Source of the DNA: Bacillaceae bacterium
Lineage (GTDB): Bacteria > Bacillota > Bacilli > Bacillales > Alkalibacillaceae
Direction: 5' to 3'
Length of the DNA: 64,000 nt
Assembly: GCA_017656265.1 (NCBI GenBank)
Contig: JACDOD010000002.1
Span: 1 to 64,000, forward strand
The notes below the pieces were generated by a model. That model was not told where the DNA came from and did no database searches. It saw only the letters and a list, made by a program, of their open reading frames with translations. Below are positions 16,878 through 27,583 of this stretch, piece by piece (the stretch's first letter is position 1; each line of letters opens with the position of its first letter). Made by a program: the position numbers and the translations under genes.

Positions 16878-17267
16878 TTAAGAGGTTTTCTTTTCTTTTT
16901 GTTTAACGGAAGGTTTAGGCTGCTCGCTTTTCATTTTACTTTCTCCTTTAAAGGTTCCTCCTTCATCAATGATAAAAGTGTTCATTTCTACATTTCCTAT
17001 TAATGTTCCGCTCGATTCTATATGAATTTTTTCTTTAGCCTGTACATTTCCTTTTATTTCACCGGCAATGATGACGTTTCTTCCCTGGACACTGGCATCC
17101 ACACAGCCGTCTTTTCCAACAGTCAAGTCTCCCTGACAGATGACTTCTCCTTTTATGTTCCCATCCACTCTCATACTTGCTTCTGTTTGGATTTTTCCTT
17201 CTAATACCGTTCCTTTGCCAATAACTGTATCCACTGTATCTTTTCTTTTTTCACTTTTTGAAAACAT
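16878..17267 (-). CDS. bactofilin (polymer-forming cytoskeletal protein)
   Basis: A 129-residue bactofilin. A short polar N terminus is followed by a right-handed beta-helix domain made of repeats such as GKGTVLEGKIQTEASMRVDG, GKDGCVDASVQGRNVIIAGE and SSGTLIGNVEMNTFIIDEGG, with a lysine-rich tail. Bactofilins polymerise without nucleotide and localise cell-wall enzymes. The ATG at 17267 has GGTGGGG six nt upstream. It is co-transcribed with the M23 peptidase gene immediately upstream (16-bp gap), a pairing seen in other bacteria. Confidence 0.92.
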   Translation of the reverse strand: MFSKSEKRKDTVDTVIGKGTVLEGKIQTEASMRVDGNIKGEVICQGDLTVGKDGCVDASVQGRNVIIAGEIKGNVQAKEKIHIESSGTLIGNVEMNTFIIDEGGTFKGESKMKSEQPKPSVKQKEKKTS

Positions 17268-17283
17268 GTTTTTCCCCACCTTA

Positions 17284-18261
17284 TCAATGGTTGTTGTTCA
17301 GTACTCTTTGCAAAAACATCATGTATGGATATGGGTCGATCATATTCCCGTTTTTAATGATTTCATAATGCAAATGGGATCCGGTACTTCTTCCAGTTGA
17401 CCCCATATAGCCGATTACGTCCCCTTTTTTGACTTTATCTCCTTCATTTACTGCGAGTCTTGACATATGGCCATACCGTGTTTGATAGGTCGAGTTATGG
17501 TTTATTACAATTGAATTCCCGTAACCTCCATCCCGGCCTGAAAAAATTACTGTTCCATCAGCAGCTGCATAAATAGGTGTTCCCCAGGGGCCGGCAAGAT
17601 CAATGCCCGTGTGAACAGCTTCACGTCCTGTAAATGGATCTGAACGTTTTCCAAATGTTGATGTAATCCTGGTGGCATCAGTTGGCCAAAAGGTTGGGAC
17701 GGATTTTAATTTTTCATTAATTTTTTCAATGTTTTCAAGAGCCTTCTCATATCGTTTTATGAAATCAGGCAGTTGCTCTTCTAATTCACTGTACTGAACG
17801 GTTAATGAACGGTCCTTCTCCGTTTGATAACTGAGTTGTACAATCTCATTCTGCCCTGTTCCCTGCTGAAAAGGGATGTCCAACCCTCCCATTGGTCCCG
17901 AATCTTGCACGGATTCAATATGGTCCGGATTCAGTGAAGAAATCATCTCTGTTAATTCCCTTTCCAGTTGATCTAAATGGATAAGTTTCTCTTCTATTCT
18001 GCTGGCTTCTTGTTCATAGTAAGCAATTTCCTCACGCTGCTGATCCACCTTTTCTTTCATCTGAACTAAATTTTGCGTTAGAATTTGATTTTTTTCCTCT
18101 AACTGTTTTCCAGATGTTTCAGATATATATAACCAGATGGAGAGCGTCACCAGCACCAGTGAAGCGATATAAGGAATGATTTTAGGAATTTTCAATTGTA
18201 TAACAGGTTTATTCGTATCGGACATAAGCAGGATGGTCCAGGTTTTGTTCCGCGTTTTCAT
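17284..18261 (-). CDS. membrane-anchored M23 family metallopeptidase with coiled coil
   Basis: A cell-wall endopeptidase of about 325 residues. It has one N-terminal membrane segment (about 25-47, IPYIASLVLVTLSIWLYI), a long coiled coil (about 50-115) and a C-terminal LytM/peptidase M23 domain. Zinc ligands are visible in HTGIDLAGPWG and SHLHYE. ATG 18261 is chosen because GGGGGG lies 6 nt upstream; earlier in-frame codons would add 35 poorly conserved residues. It pairs with the bactofilin gene, a plausible scaffold-hydrolase module. Confidence 0.9.
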   Translation of the reverse strand: MKTRNKTWTILLMSDTNKPVIQLKIPKIIPYIASLVLVTLSIWLYISETSGKQLEEKNQILTQNLVQMKEKVDQQREEIAYYEQEASRIEEKLIHLDQLERELTEMISSLNPDHIESVQDSGPMGGLDIPFQQGTGQNEIVQLSYQTEKDRSLTVQYSELEEQLPDFIKRYEKALENIEKINEKLKSVPTFWPTDATRITSTFGKRSDPFTGREAVHTGIDLAGPWGTPIYAAADGTVIFSGRDGGYGNSIVINHNSTYQTRYGHMSRLAVNEGDKVKKGDVIGYMGSTGRSTGSHLHYEIIKNGNMIDPYPYMMFLQRVLNNNH

Positions 18262-18375
18262 TCCAGTCCCCCCATTTTTAGGCATTCCTACTAAAATTTC
18301 GACATGTCCCTCCATCATCCCTTTAAGAAATTCATACAAAATATGTAAAAATAAGGAATCCAGCAATAATAAAAA

Positions 18376-18403
18376 AACACCCCATCTGTTGAATGGGATG
18401 TTT
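18376..18403 (-). terminator. terminator of tRNA-Ser
   Basis: A 10-bp stem (18376/18377-18386 with 18393-18402) contains a position that pairs only as G-U on the minus strand, followed there by U's. This shows it acts for minus-strand transcription, ending the tRNA-Ser transcript before the M23 gene. Confidence 0.7.
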
Positions 18404-18479
18404 TTAATTCTGACATAAAAAAAACGCTACATGTACGTAACGACCCTGTCCAATCTCCAATTTTTATGCGCATAAAAAA

Positions 18480-18572
18480 TGGCGGAGGAGGAGGGATTCG
18501 AACCCCCGCGGGCCGTGAAGCCCCTGGCGGTTTTCAAGACCGCTCCCTTCAGCCAGACTTGGGTACTCCTCC
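18480..18572 (-). tRNA. tRNA-Ser (anticodon UGA)
   Basis: A class II tRNA of 93 nt. Acceptor GGAGGAG, D arm, anticodon arm GCGGT-CTTGAAA-ACCGC, a long variable arm (GGGGCTTCACGGCCC) and T arm GGGTTCGAATCCC are present, with CCA encoded. B. subtilis also has tRNA-Ser at this place next to serS. Confidence 0.96.
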
Positions 18573-18695
18573 GTGCTGACACTTCAAAAATATATCACAT
18601 GATAACATTCTGTGCAAGAGGCTTAGTTATTTTTTGAATTTTTTAATTTTTCTCTGGGTGTATACCCGTTAAATGAACATCCGCCATACTTACTG

Positions 18696-18923
18696 TTATG
18701 CACAAATCATTCTAAAGCATTCTACTGGCTTATTTTGAAACAAAAAAGATTCCCGGAAGGACGTCTGAAAAGTATCGTCAATAATGACCAGATCCAGATC
18801 AGAGGTAGCAGTTCCCTGGCCTCTCACATGGCTACCGCACAAAAGAGCTGTCCGGCAGCCAGGAAAATGCTCCTGAATGATGCGTTTAGCCATTTGAGTC
18901 AAACCTTGTTCCACCTCAGACAT
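18696..18923 (-). pseudogene. truncated MNT-type nucleotidyltransferase
   Basis: About 75 residues containing the polymerase-beta-like nucleotidyltransferase signature GSHVRGQGTATSDLDLVIID, with the GS and DxD residues intact. The product stops after NKPVECFRMICA, where full-length family members continue for 100-200 residues. The start is uncertain: ATG 18923 lies inside the GGGAGG site, so GTG 18914 is more likely. It follows serS by 17 bp. It may be a remnant or a minimal domain protein. Confidence 0.6.
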
Positions 18924-18939
18924 CCTCCCAGAATGCTTT

Positions 18940-20223
18940 TTATTTTTTCGGTTCAATTTTTTCTTTATTGCCCATGTAAGGACGCAATACTTCCGGAATA
19001 ACAACAGAACCATCTTCCTGCTGGTAATTTTCCAGAATAGCGGCAACTGTACGGCCAATCGCCAGGCCTGAGCCATTTAAGGTGTGCACATATTCTGGCT
19101 TTCCTTTTGGGCCGCGGCGGAAGCGGATTTTTGCCCGGCGAGCCTGATAGTCTTCAAAGTTAGAACAAGAAGAAATTTCTCGATACGTATTATAGCTTGG
19201 AAGCCACACTTCAATGTCGTATTTTTTTGCTGCGGTAAACCCTAAGTCACCTGTACACATGCTCATCACCCGGTAAGGCAGCTTTAACAGCTGCAGCACT
19301 TTTTCAGCATGTCCGGTCAGCTGCTCTAATACGTCATAAGAGTCTTCCGGCTTTACAAACTGAACCAGCTCTACTTTGTTAAACTGATGCTGGCGAATTA
19401 ATCCCCGGGTATCCCGGCCGGCAGAACCGGCTTCAGAACGGAAACAAGCACTAAAGGCAACATATTTTTTTGGCAGATCTTCTTCATTTAAAATCTCATC
19501 CCGATGGAGATTCGTAATCGGCACTTCTGCAGTTGGAATTAAGAAATAATCCCAGTCAGCGATTTTAAAGACATCTTCTTCAAATTTCGGCAGCTGGCCC
19601 GTTCCGGTTAAACTGTCACGATTCACGATATAAGGAGGCAATGCTTCTTCATAGCCATGCTCATCCGCATGCAGGTCCATCATAAAGCTCATCAGTGCAC
19701 GTTCCAGTCGGGCCCCGATTCCTTTATAAAATACAAACCGGCTGCCGGTTACTTTTGAAGCCCGCTCAAAGTCCAGGATATCCAGCTGATCAGCCAGATC
19801 CCAGTGAGCTTTTGCTTCAAAGTCAAATTTCGGTACCTCTCCCCATTGGCGGACTTCCACATTATCGTCCTCATTTTCTCCGACAGGGACGCTTTCATGG
19901 GGAATATTTGGTATGGACAGAAGAAGCTCATGCAAGTTATCTTCAACATCCTTCAGTTCCTGGTCCAGAGTTTTTATTTTCTGACTTACTTCCCGCATTT
20001 CTTTTATTAAGTGATCGGCATCCTTTTTTTCTTTCTTTAGTAATGAAATTTCTTTAGAAACTTCATTCCTTTTAGCCTTTAGTTCCTCGCTTTCCTGAAT
20101 GAGTTGCCTTCTTTTTTGATCCCATTCTCCAAATTTATCAAAGTCAGACAGATCTTCACCCCGATGCTGCAATTTTGCTTTTACTTCTTCAAAGTTGTCA
20201 CGTAAAAACTTCATATCAAGCAT
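18940..20223 (-). CDS. serS: seryl-tRNA synthetase
   Basis: A class II aminoacyl-tRNA synthetase of 427 residues. The N-terminal antiparallel coiled-coil arm (about 30-105) binds the tRNA-Ser variable arm. The catalytic domain has GTGQLPKF, motif 2 in [15 protein letters not shown] and motif 3 in [18 protein letters not shown]. It is preceded by a T-box leader with a serine specifier. Confidence 0.98.
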   Translation of the reverse strand: MLDMKFLRDNFEEVKAKLQHRGEDLSDFDKFGEWDQKRRQLIQESEELKAKRNEVSKEISLLKKEKKDADHLIKEMREVSQKIKTLDQELKDVEDNLHELLLSIPNIPHESVPVGENEDDNVEVRQWGEVPKFDFEAKAHWDLADQLDILDFERASKVTGSRFVFYKGIGARLERALMSFMMDLHADEHGYEEALPPYIVNRDSLTGTGQLPKFEEDVFKIADWDYFLIPTAEVPITNLHRDEILNEEDLPKKYVAFSACFRSEAGSAGRDTRGLIRQHQFNKVELVQFVKPEDSYDVLEQLTGHAEKVLQLLKLPYRVMSMCTGDLGFTAAKKYDIEVWLPSYNTYREISSCSNFEDYQARRAKIRFRRGPKGKPEYVHTLNGSGLAIGRTVAAILENYQQEDGSVVIPEVLRPYMGNKEKIEPKK

Positions 20224-20282
20224 CGTTTTATCCTCCTTTACTAAATTTTTACAAAAACTAAAATGAGACTCATTTCATGAAA

Positions 20283-20556
20283 AAACTCCCGTCCCTTAAA
20301 CGTTAAGGGACGGGAGTGTATATTCCCGCGATACCACCCTCATTGAAGGCATACTTTTAACTCAATAACCTTCCTGCTTGGCTACGGTAACGGCGTTTCA
20401 CCGAATATGCCTACTATGTCTTAACCAAGAACAGACGTTTCAGCATACCAGCTCAGGGATGGATTCACAGCCTTCTTTCACCGGTTTCCACCACCCACCG
20501 GCTCTCTTGAGAAAGAACGAACTGCTACTATTTCCCATCACAGCTGTTGAATGTGT
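20283..20556 (-). promoter_or_regulatory. T-box leader of serS (specifier UCC)
   Basis: On the minus strand the T-box sequence AGGGTGGTATCGCG (about 20329-20342) precedes a perfect terminator stem (ACTCCCGTCCC... paired, about 20284-20318) with a U-run. Upstream, stem I contains the specifier loop GTGAATCCA, where GAA-UCC-A places serine codon UCC at 20461-20463. Uncharged tRNA-Ser binding would favour the antiterminator and induce serS. The 5' end is approximate. Confidence 0.93.
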
Positions 20557-20592
20557 ATATTCCTTTTATTGTTTATTAATGTAACGGATTTT

Positions 20593-21186
20593 TTAGGAAG
20601 TTGCAAGTTCTTTTTTAGATTCTTCCACCATCTGAATAAAATGCTGGGTCAGACGATTGTCATCAGTTAATTCCGGATGGAAGGCACAGGCAAGATAATG
20701 GCGATCCTGGGCCAATACAATTTTGTCCTGATAAGTAGCCAGAATCTCTACACCTTCACCTACTTCCAGTATATATGGGGCACGAATGAAAACCGCATTA
20801 AATTGATCGGCAATCCCTTTGATATCGATTTCTGCTTCAAAGCTCTCCCTCTGACGGCCAAAGGCATTCCGCTTCACTGTTGTATTCATTAATTTTAGAT
20901 GAGCATCACTTTGTCCGTCAATTTCTTTCGCGAGCAGAATCAAGCCTGCACAGGTACCGAAAATAGGTTTTCCTGCTTTTCCGAAATTCTGAAGCGCTTC
21001 ATAAAAATCATATTTATCGATTAAACGGCGCATCGTGGTGCTTTCGCCGCCTGGAAGAATAAGGCCGTCAATTTCGTCCAACTGTTCCTTTTTCTTAATC
21101 ACCACAGCCTCAGCGCCGCATGATTCAACCGAACGTACATGTTCCCGAACAGCACCCTGCAATCCTAATACACCGATTTTCGTCAT
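20593..21186 (-). CDS. pdxT: pyridoxal 5'-phosphate synthase glutaminase subunit
   Basis: Class I amidotransferase subunit (197 residues) that supplies ammonia to PdxS. The catalytic nucleophile is Cys79 in [11 protein letters not shown], with the His/Glu pair in [10 protein letters not shown] and the GGEST oxyanion motif. It lies 72 bp downstream of pdxS. Confidence 0.98.
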   Translation of the reverse strand: MTKIGVLGLQGAVREHVRSVESCGAEAVVIKKKEQLDEIDGLILPGGESTTMRRLIDKYDFYEALQNFGKAGKPIFGTCAGLILLAKEIDGQSDAHLKLMNTTVKRNAFGRQRESFEAEIDIKGIADQFNAVFIRAPYILEVGEGVEILATYQDKIVLAQDRHYLACAFHPELTDDNRLTQHFIQMVEESKKELATS

Positions 21187-21258
21187 GATGCATTTCCCCT
21201 TTGTTCAATAGATCCGTTAACCCTCATAAATCATCCATAAAAAGCCGTCAATGTTGAA

Positions 21259-22143
21259 TTACTGGCTTCGATCTTGCATGCGCTGTTCTGGAGCCAGGGT
21301 TGACATTTCAATGCCAGGCATCGCATCGCCAAGATCTTTTGAAAGCTGTGCAATTAATTCATAATCTTCATAATGTGTTGTTGCTTCTACAATCGCACGT
21401 GCATATTTTTCAGGGTTAGAAGATTTGAAAATACCTGAACCGACAAATACACCGTCAGCACCTAATTGCATCATGAGAGCCGCGTCTGCTGGAGTAGCAA
21501 TACCTCCTGCTGCGAAGTTAACCACTGGAAGACGGCCTTCCTGTTTAATTTCTAATAAAATTTCATAAGGTGCACCGTTTTCCTTTGCATATACCATTAA
21601 TTCGTCATCAGACATACCTGCCACTTCACGGATTTGCGCCTGTACCTTACGCATATGACGAACCGCTTCAACAATATTTCCTGTTCCAGGCTCACCTTTT
21701 GTGCGAAGCATGGATGCTCCTTCGCCAATACGGCGAACCGCCTCGCCCAGGTTGCGGCATCCGCATACAAAAGGAACCGTAAATTCACGTTTATTGATAT
21801 GATACACTTCATCTGCAGGTGTCAATACTTCACTTTCATCGATATAGTCTACACCCATAGACTCCAGTACACGAGCTTCTACAATATGTCCAATACGCGC
21901 TTTCGCCATTACAGGAATGGATACGGCATTCATAACCTCTTCTACGATGCGGGGATCAGCCATACGGGCAACTCCACCGGCTGCACGGATATCTGCTGGA
22001 ACCCTTTCCAGTGCCATAACGGCTACAGCACCTGCTTCTTCAGCAATTTTAGCCTGTTCGGCATTCACAACGTCCATAATGACGCCACCTTTTTGCATTT
22101 CTGCCATACCACGTTTTACACGATCAGTACCTGTTTTTGACAT
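21259..22143 (-). CDS. pdxS: pyridoxal 5'-phosphate synthase lyase subunit
   Basis: Builds PLP from ribose 5-phosphate, glyceraldehyde 3-phosphate and ammonia. The 294 residues form a (beta/alpha)8 barrel with VMAKARIGH containing the catalytic lysine and the conserved [20 protein letters not shown] phosphate-binding segment. The start [10 protein letters not shown] at 22143 follows GGGAGG; the longer frame to 22176 is leader. It forms an operon with pdxT, as in B. subtilis yaaDE. Confidence 0.98.
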   Translation of the reverse strand: MSKTGTDRVKRGMAEMQKGGVIMDVVNAEQAKIAEEAGAVAVMALERVPADIRAAGGVARMADPRIVEEVMNAVSIPVMAKARIGHIVEARVLESMGVDYIDESEVLTPADEVYHINKREFTVPFVCGCRNLGEAVRRIGEGASMLRTKGEPGTGNIVEAVRHMRKVQAQIREVAGMSDDELMVYAKENGAPYEILLEIKQEGRLPVVNFAAGGIATPADAALMMQLGADGVFVGSGIFKSSNPEKYARAIVEATTHYEDYELIAQLSKDLGDAMPGIEMSTLAPEQRMQDRSQ

Positions 22144-22242
22144 GCTGTTTTCCTCCCATTCTGATTCAAAAATCACGATAATTTATGTCCAATTAGTAAT
22201 TTTACCTTATTTTGATCAAAAATCCTACTAACAAATCTGAAA

Positions 22243-23583
22243 TTAAAATAAGCCTTTAATTCCATTCGTTACACTTGAAAAAATATCAGCGAAAAACTCT
22301 CCAATGGCGCGGAAGAACAGAGCAAACCAGCTGGCCTTCTCCACTCCATCTTTCGTAACAACAGGAACAATGGTCGCCTGTTGCTCTAATTCGTCCAGCA
22401 AGTAACCAAAATTTTCATCACCGGTATAGGTTACTCGCATCCTTCCAACCTGAGTTCCTTCTTCAACTGGAGCCGTCAGTTCACCATCTTCTGTTAATAA
22501 AGATTCATCCAGTTCGAACACAGCCTGATATTGGTCTTTTTCTCCTTTTTTTATCATCAGTTCAACCGGTGCAGCTGATTCAATTTCAACCTGATTTTCT
22601 TTACCTTTGGTTACAGGAATAACAGATTGTTCGTCAATTTGATAACCGGAAGGGAAAATTTCTTTCCTTTCAAACTGGCTGAAGCCATAATCCAGAAGCT
22701 TCTGGGTTTCCAGGAAACGTGCTTCTTTACTAGCTGTCCTCATCACAACGGATATTAGCCTTCTATCACTCCGTTCAGCTGTTCCTGTAAAACAATAACC
22801 GGCTAAATCTGTCCAGCCTGTTTTTAGTCCATCTACACCTTCATACCCATATTGTTCAAGATAGCCTGGCATTCCCGGAAGCATCCAGTTCCAGTTCGTC
22901 ATCATTTTTCCTTCAAATTCTTTTTGTCTGACGCTTGAATGTTCCAGAACTTCCGGATAATCTTTGATTAAATGATAGGCCAGCAATGCTGCAGAACGGG
23001 CTGAAAGCAAATTATCAGCTTCAGGATCGGTTCCTTTCGGATAGTTGTCCCCTAAATCACGGTTGGATAGACCTGTTGAGTTCACAAACTGAAAATCAGG
23101 CAAACCCATTTCTTTGCCTTTTTCATTCATCATTTTCACAAATTCGCCTTCACTGCCGGCGATTAATTCTGCCAGGGCAATGGTTGTAGCATTATCGGAA
23201 TAAATGGCCATCGCATCATATAATTCCCTAACAGTATATGGATAATCTTTTCTTAACCCGATACCGGAAAAGTCATTGTTATATGAAATATCATAAGCAT
23301 AATCACTGATCTCTGTGGTCGTATCCCAGCTGATTTTTCCTTCATGGATTGCTTCTAACACAAGATACTCGGTCATCATCTTAGTCATACTGGCTGGAGG
23401 TAAAGCAACATCCGCATTTTTTTCATATAAGATTTTCCCTGTTTCAAAATCAACTAATATAGCCGATTCGGCTTGAATGTCTGCTGGTTGCGCATTTACC
23501 GTTATAGGTACTGGAATCATGGATACAAAAACTATTGTCATTACAGATACCAAAATGAAAAGGTTATGATAGATCTTTTTCAT
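22243..23583 (-). CDS. dacA: D-alanyl-D-alanine carboxypeptidase (penicillin-binding protein 5)
   Basis: Trims the terminal D-Ala of peptidoglycan stem peptides at the outer membrane face. The 446 residues have a signal peptide (cleavage near VNAQPA), the SxxK motif SMTK (Ser65), the SxN motif YSDN and KTG in DGLKTGWTD. A PBP5 C-terminal domain and an amphipathic membrane-anchor helix (FFRAIGEFFADIFSSV) follow. ATG 23583 follows GGAGGT. Confidence 0.96.
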   Translation of the reverse strand: MKKIYHNLFILVSVMTIVFVSMIPVPITVNAQPADIQAESAILVDFETGKILYEKNADVALPPASMTKMMTEYLVLEAIHEGKISWDTTTEISDYAYDISYNNDFSGIGLRKDYPYTVRELYDAMAIYSDNATTIALAELIAGSEGEFVKMMNEKGKEMGLPDFQFVNSTGLSNRDLGDNYPKGTDPEADNLLSARSAALLAYHLIKDYPEVLEHSSVRQKEFEGKMMTNWNWMLPGMPGYLEQYGYEGVDGLKTGWTDLAGYCFTGTAERSDRRLISVVMRTASKEARFLETQKLLDYGFSQFERKEIFPSGYQIDEQSVIPVTKGKENQVEIESAAPVELMIKKGEKDQYQAVFELDESLLTEDGELTAPVEEGTQVGRMRVTYTGDENFGYLLDELEQQATIVPVVTKDGVEKASWFALFFRAIGEFFADIFSSVTNGIKGLF

Positions 23584-23644
23584 TCTTTTTACCTCCACCT
23601 TTAGAGTTCTTCACGTAGCATATTTTATCACAGGTGTATGCAAA

Positions 23645-23670
23645 AAAATAGACAGGGAAAAGTCCCTGTC
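23645..23670 (-). terminator. Rho-independent terminator of guaB
   Basis: Stem GACAGGGA/TCCCTGTC (23651-23658, 23663-23670) is followed on the minus strand by TATTTTTTT, 19 bp after the guaB stop. Confidence 0.9.
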
Positions 23671-23688
23671 TCAAGATTCAAAAATAGG

Positions 23689-25173
<1,485 letters not shown>

Positions 25174-25231
25174 TTAATCATGCTTTGTGAAAAAGTGGTT
25201 AAACTAAATAGGAAAAAGATTTCGTTTTTAT

Positions 25232-25248
25232 TATTGTTAATAACAATA
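25232..25248. promoter_or_regulatory. palindrome between guaB and yaaC
   Basis: TATTGTTAATAACAATA has perfect 8-bp arms around one central base and sits in the divergent promoter region of guaB and yaaC. It looks like an operator; it is not a PurBox. The binding protein is unknown. Confidence 0.4.
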
Positions 25249-25297
25249 CGACAAGAGTGCTTGTTTTTCAAGAAATATTTACGAAAAGGTGGGGCAA

Positions 25298-26266
25298 ATG
25301 TTAAAGGAAAAAATTTCTGTATTTGTGAACCAGCTAAAAGCGGTATCTGTTATTCAATCGTACCTTAAGCGGTGTTACGCATTACAGGGGGAAAAAGAAC
25401 CTGATTCACTCAGCTTTTCAAATGCAGAACGTTTTTTATATTACCTCAATCATTCCCAGATCTTTTATGATCAGGTGAGAAATTCCCCTATTGAAATTCA
25501 GCCCATTCTGCTTTTTTATGGAATGGTGCAGCAGATTAAATCATGTCTTTTAACGATCAGACCCCATTATCCCGAATCAACGAATTTGCTTGCTCACGGT
25601 GCTTCCACGCGGAAACGAAAAAAACAGCAATATTCCTTTCTGCAGGATGAAGTCAAAATTCAGCAAAAAGGATTGTTTCCATATCTGGCACGCTATATGT
25701 TTCATATGAAACATATGCCAAAAGACAAATTTTCCATGGATCTATTATTTAAAAAAATTCCCGAAATGAATGAAGTGTATAACATTCATCATAGCGATTC
25801 CGCTCAAATTAATATTGGCCATTATCTTGATCCTATTTTTTTAATGCCAGAGTCTGTTTTAGATGACCTCCATTTGACAAAAAACAGCCTGGAGCACAAA
25901 TTGAATCAATGTCTCTGTCACTTCGATAGTTTAAAACAAAAAGGAGATTCACTGGTGTTAAGTTTTACAGAGCCCCTTCAACCTTTTTACAGTGACATTA
26001 TGACACTGCATTTACAGGAGGAACACTATTATTTTCCCTGTCAGCGGACCATTTTTTTTCCCTTTCATGAGATTATGGTCCATTATTTGCTCCTGTATAA
26101 CCTAAGCATGATTTGCCGTTACGAAACCGAATGGTGGGGGGAACTTCTTCACACTTTTTCAAGCAAAGATTATCCTTTTATTACTCGTTATCTCGAAATC
26201 GCTGCAGAAAAAGTCCCTGTTCTGCTTGGTGCTTTTTTAATGCAGCAATATGAAAGGATATCTTAA
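25298..26266 (+). CDS. yaaC: YaaC-like protein
   Basis: A soluble protein of about 322 residues matching the YaaC family (function unknown) in length, position next to guaB and segments such as NAERFLYYLNHS, ILLFYGMVQQIKSCLLTI and FPFHEIMVHYLLLYNLSMI. The ATG at 25298 has AGGTGG eight nt upstream; the earlier GTG (25289) lies inside it. The gene is head-on to replication, as in B. subtilis. There is no catalytic motif I can name. Confidence 0.88.
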   Translation: MLKEKISVFVNQLKAVSVIQSYLKRCYALQGEKEPDSLSFSNAERFLYYLNHSQIFYDQVRNSPIEIQPILLFYGMVQQIKSCLLTIRPHYPESTNLLAHGASTRKRKKQQYSFLQDEVKIQQKGLFPYLARYMFHMKHMPKDKFSMDLLFKKIPEMNEVYNIHHSDSAQINIGHYLDPIFLMPESVLDDLHLTKNSLEHKLNQCLCHFDSLKQKGDSLVLSFTEPLQPFYSDIMTLHLQEEHYYFPCQRTIFFPFHEIMVHYLLLYNLSMICRYETEWWGELLHTFSSKDYPFITRYLEIAAEKVPVLLGAFLMQQYERIS

Positions 26267-26306
26267 TAAAAACACAATTTATTTCATGTACAACTTTACT
26301 TCCACA

Positions 26307-26344
26307 TAAAAAAAGGCTGCCCCTTTATTGATAGAAGCAGCCCT
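26307..26344 (-). terminator. terminator of the HD-GYP gene
   Basis: Stem GGCTGC/GCAGCC (26315-26320, 26337-26342) is followed on the minus strand by seven U's, and on the other side could serve convergent yaaC. Confidence 0.75.
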
Positions 26345-26357
26345 TCAATAGTTATTT

Positions 26358-27473
26358 CTATGTTATGATATCTTCAATATATAAATCTGATTGCTGTTTT
26401 AAATCAATGATTGTTCCATTTTCCAGCTTAACCATGGGTCTGGTGGGATTTTTTCTGTCAATAAAGACAATTTCCCCTTTTGAGTGATCTGAAAGCTGTA
26501 CCCTTGTTCCATTTGAAAAATTGGTCAAACTATTGATAAATACTTGAACTGTGTCCGGGTCTAATTTTCCAAACTGGTAATGATGAATTTCCTCAATGAC
26601 TTTAAAAGGGGATTGCTTGGAACGATAATTTCTCTCTGATGTCATGGCATGGAACATATCAGCTACAGCTATAATTTTAGCAAAAGGATGGATTCGATTG
26701 TCTTTTAGCCCCATTGGATACCCGGAACCATCCAGCCGTTCATGGTGCTGCAGTACACTTAATTTCACTGCATTGGTAAGAGTACTAAGATTTTCAATCA
26801 TCCGGTAGGAGTAAATAGGGTGCTTTTTCACCTCACTAAATTCTTGGGAATTGAGAGGTGATGTCTTTTCTAATATTTTCCTATCCACTTTAGCCATGCC
26901 CGCATCACTTAAGTAAGCGGATAGAGCAACCTGAAAACGTTCTCCCCTTTTATAATCCATTTTGTAAGCAAGTAAATTCGCGAGCAAAGCCATCGTAACC
27001 ATGTGATGATACAGGTACATTTCCTTATTAGAGTAATGATGAACTGAAAACACCAGTTCTGGGGATTGTTCTGCAATTTTGATCAGCGGAATTAAGTGAT
27101 CCCTGATTTTCACAATATCTACTGGTGAACCGGCCTGCCAGTCTTCAAACAGTGCTTTTGTTTGTTTCGCACTGTGCAGATAATAATCAATAAACGACCA
27201 GTCATCCTGTTCTCTTTTTGGTGAGGATTGTTTTTCTTTTTCTTTTTCCTGCTTCTTTTCCTGTTCATCCTCAATGACAGACTCTGGCTGAAAAGGTTCA
27301 CCATTTACCAGTTTCGGAGACACAGATACTTCATCGATCAAAAACTTTTTTAATACCGTAATATGTATGTCCTTAACCACTGTATTTCTTGGCACAATTG
27401 GCTGCAGGGTTTGTCCCATCACATCCTTCGTAATAAGACAGCCTGAAACCAATTCATCTGGATGGACTCTCAC
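26358..27473 (-). CDS. HD-GYP domain protein with altered HD motif
   Basis: A 371-residue protein related to cyclic-di-GMP phosphodiesterases. The N-terminal region (about 1-70) is followed by a Lys/Glu-rich linker (about 70-90) and an HD-GYP domain (about 145-310). HHMVTM, HHERLDGSGYP and VADMFHAMTSERNYR are conserved, but the metal-binding HDIGK is replaced by SDAGM, losing the His. GTG 27473 gives the expected MRV N terminus, yet the AGGAGG site is 13 nt away and better placed for an out-of-frame ATG at 27480. It occupies the place of rrnO in B. subtilis. Confidence 0.88.
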   Translation of the reverse strand: MRVHPDELVSGCLITKDVMGQTLQPIVPRNTVVKDIHITVLKKFLIDEVSVSPKLVNGEPFQPESVIEDEQEKKQEKEKEKQSSPKREQDDWSFIDYYLHSAKQTKALFEDWQAGSPVDIVKIRDHLIPLIKIAEQSPELVFSVHHYSNKEMYLYHHMVTMALLANLLAYKMDYKRGERFQVALSAYLSDAGMAKVDRKILEKTSPLNSQEFSEVKKHPIYSYRMIENLSTLTNAVKLSVLQHHERLDGSGYPMGLKDNRIHPFAKIIAVADMFHAMTSERNYRSKQSPFKVIEEIHHYQFGKLDPDTVQVFINSLTNFSNGTRVQLSDHSKGEIVFIDRKNPTRPMVKLENGTIIDLKQQSDLYIEDIIT

Positions 27474-27544
27474 AGTACATTTGATACCTCCTTGTAAAGA
27501 AAGGAAAGCTAATAAAAATCAGCCTATGAATCAGGGGAATTTGT

Positions 27545-27576
27545 AAGAAAAAGAGGACAATATCCCAATTGCCCTC
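27545..27576 (-). terminator. Rho-independent terminator of gyrA
   Basis: Stem with GAGG/CCTC and CAAT/ATTG arms (27553-27561, 27568-27576), joined by a G-U pair on the minus strand, is followed there by UUUUUC. Confidence 0.75.
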
Positions 27577-27583
27577 CTATTCA

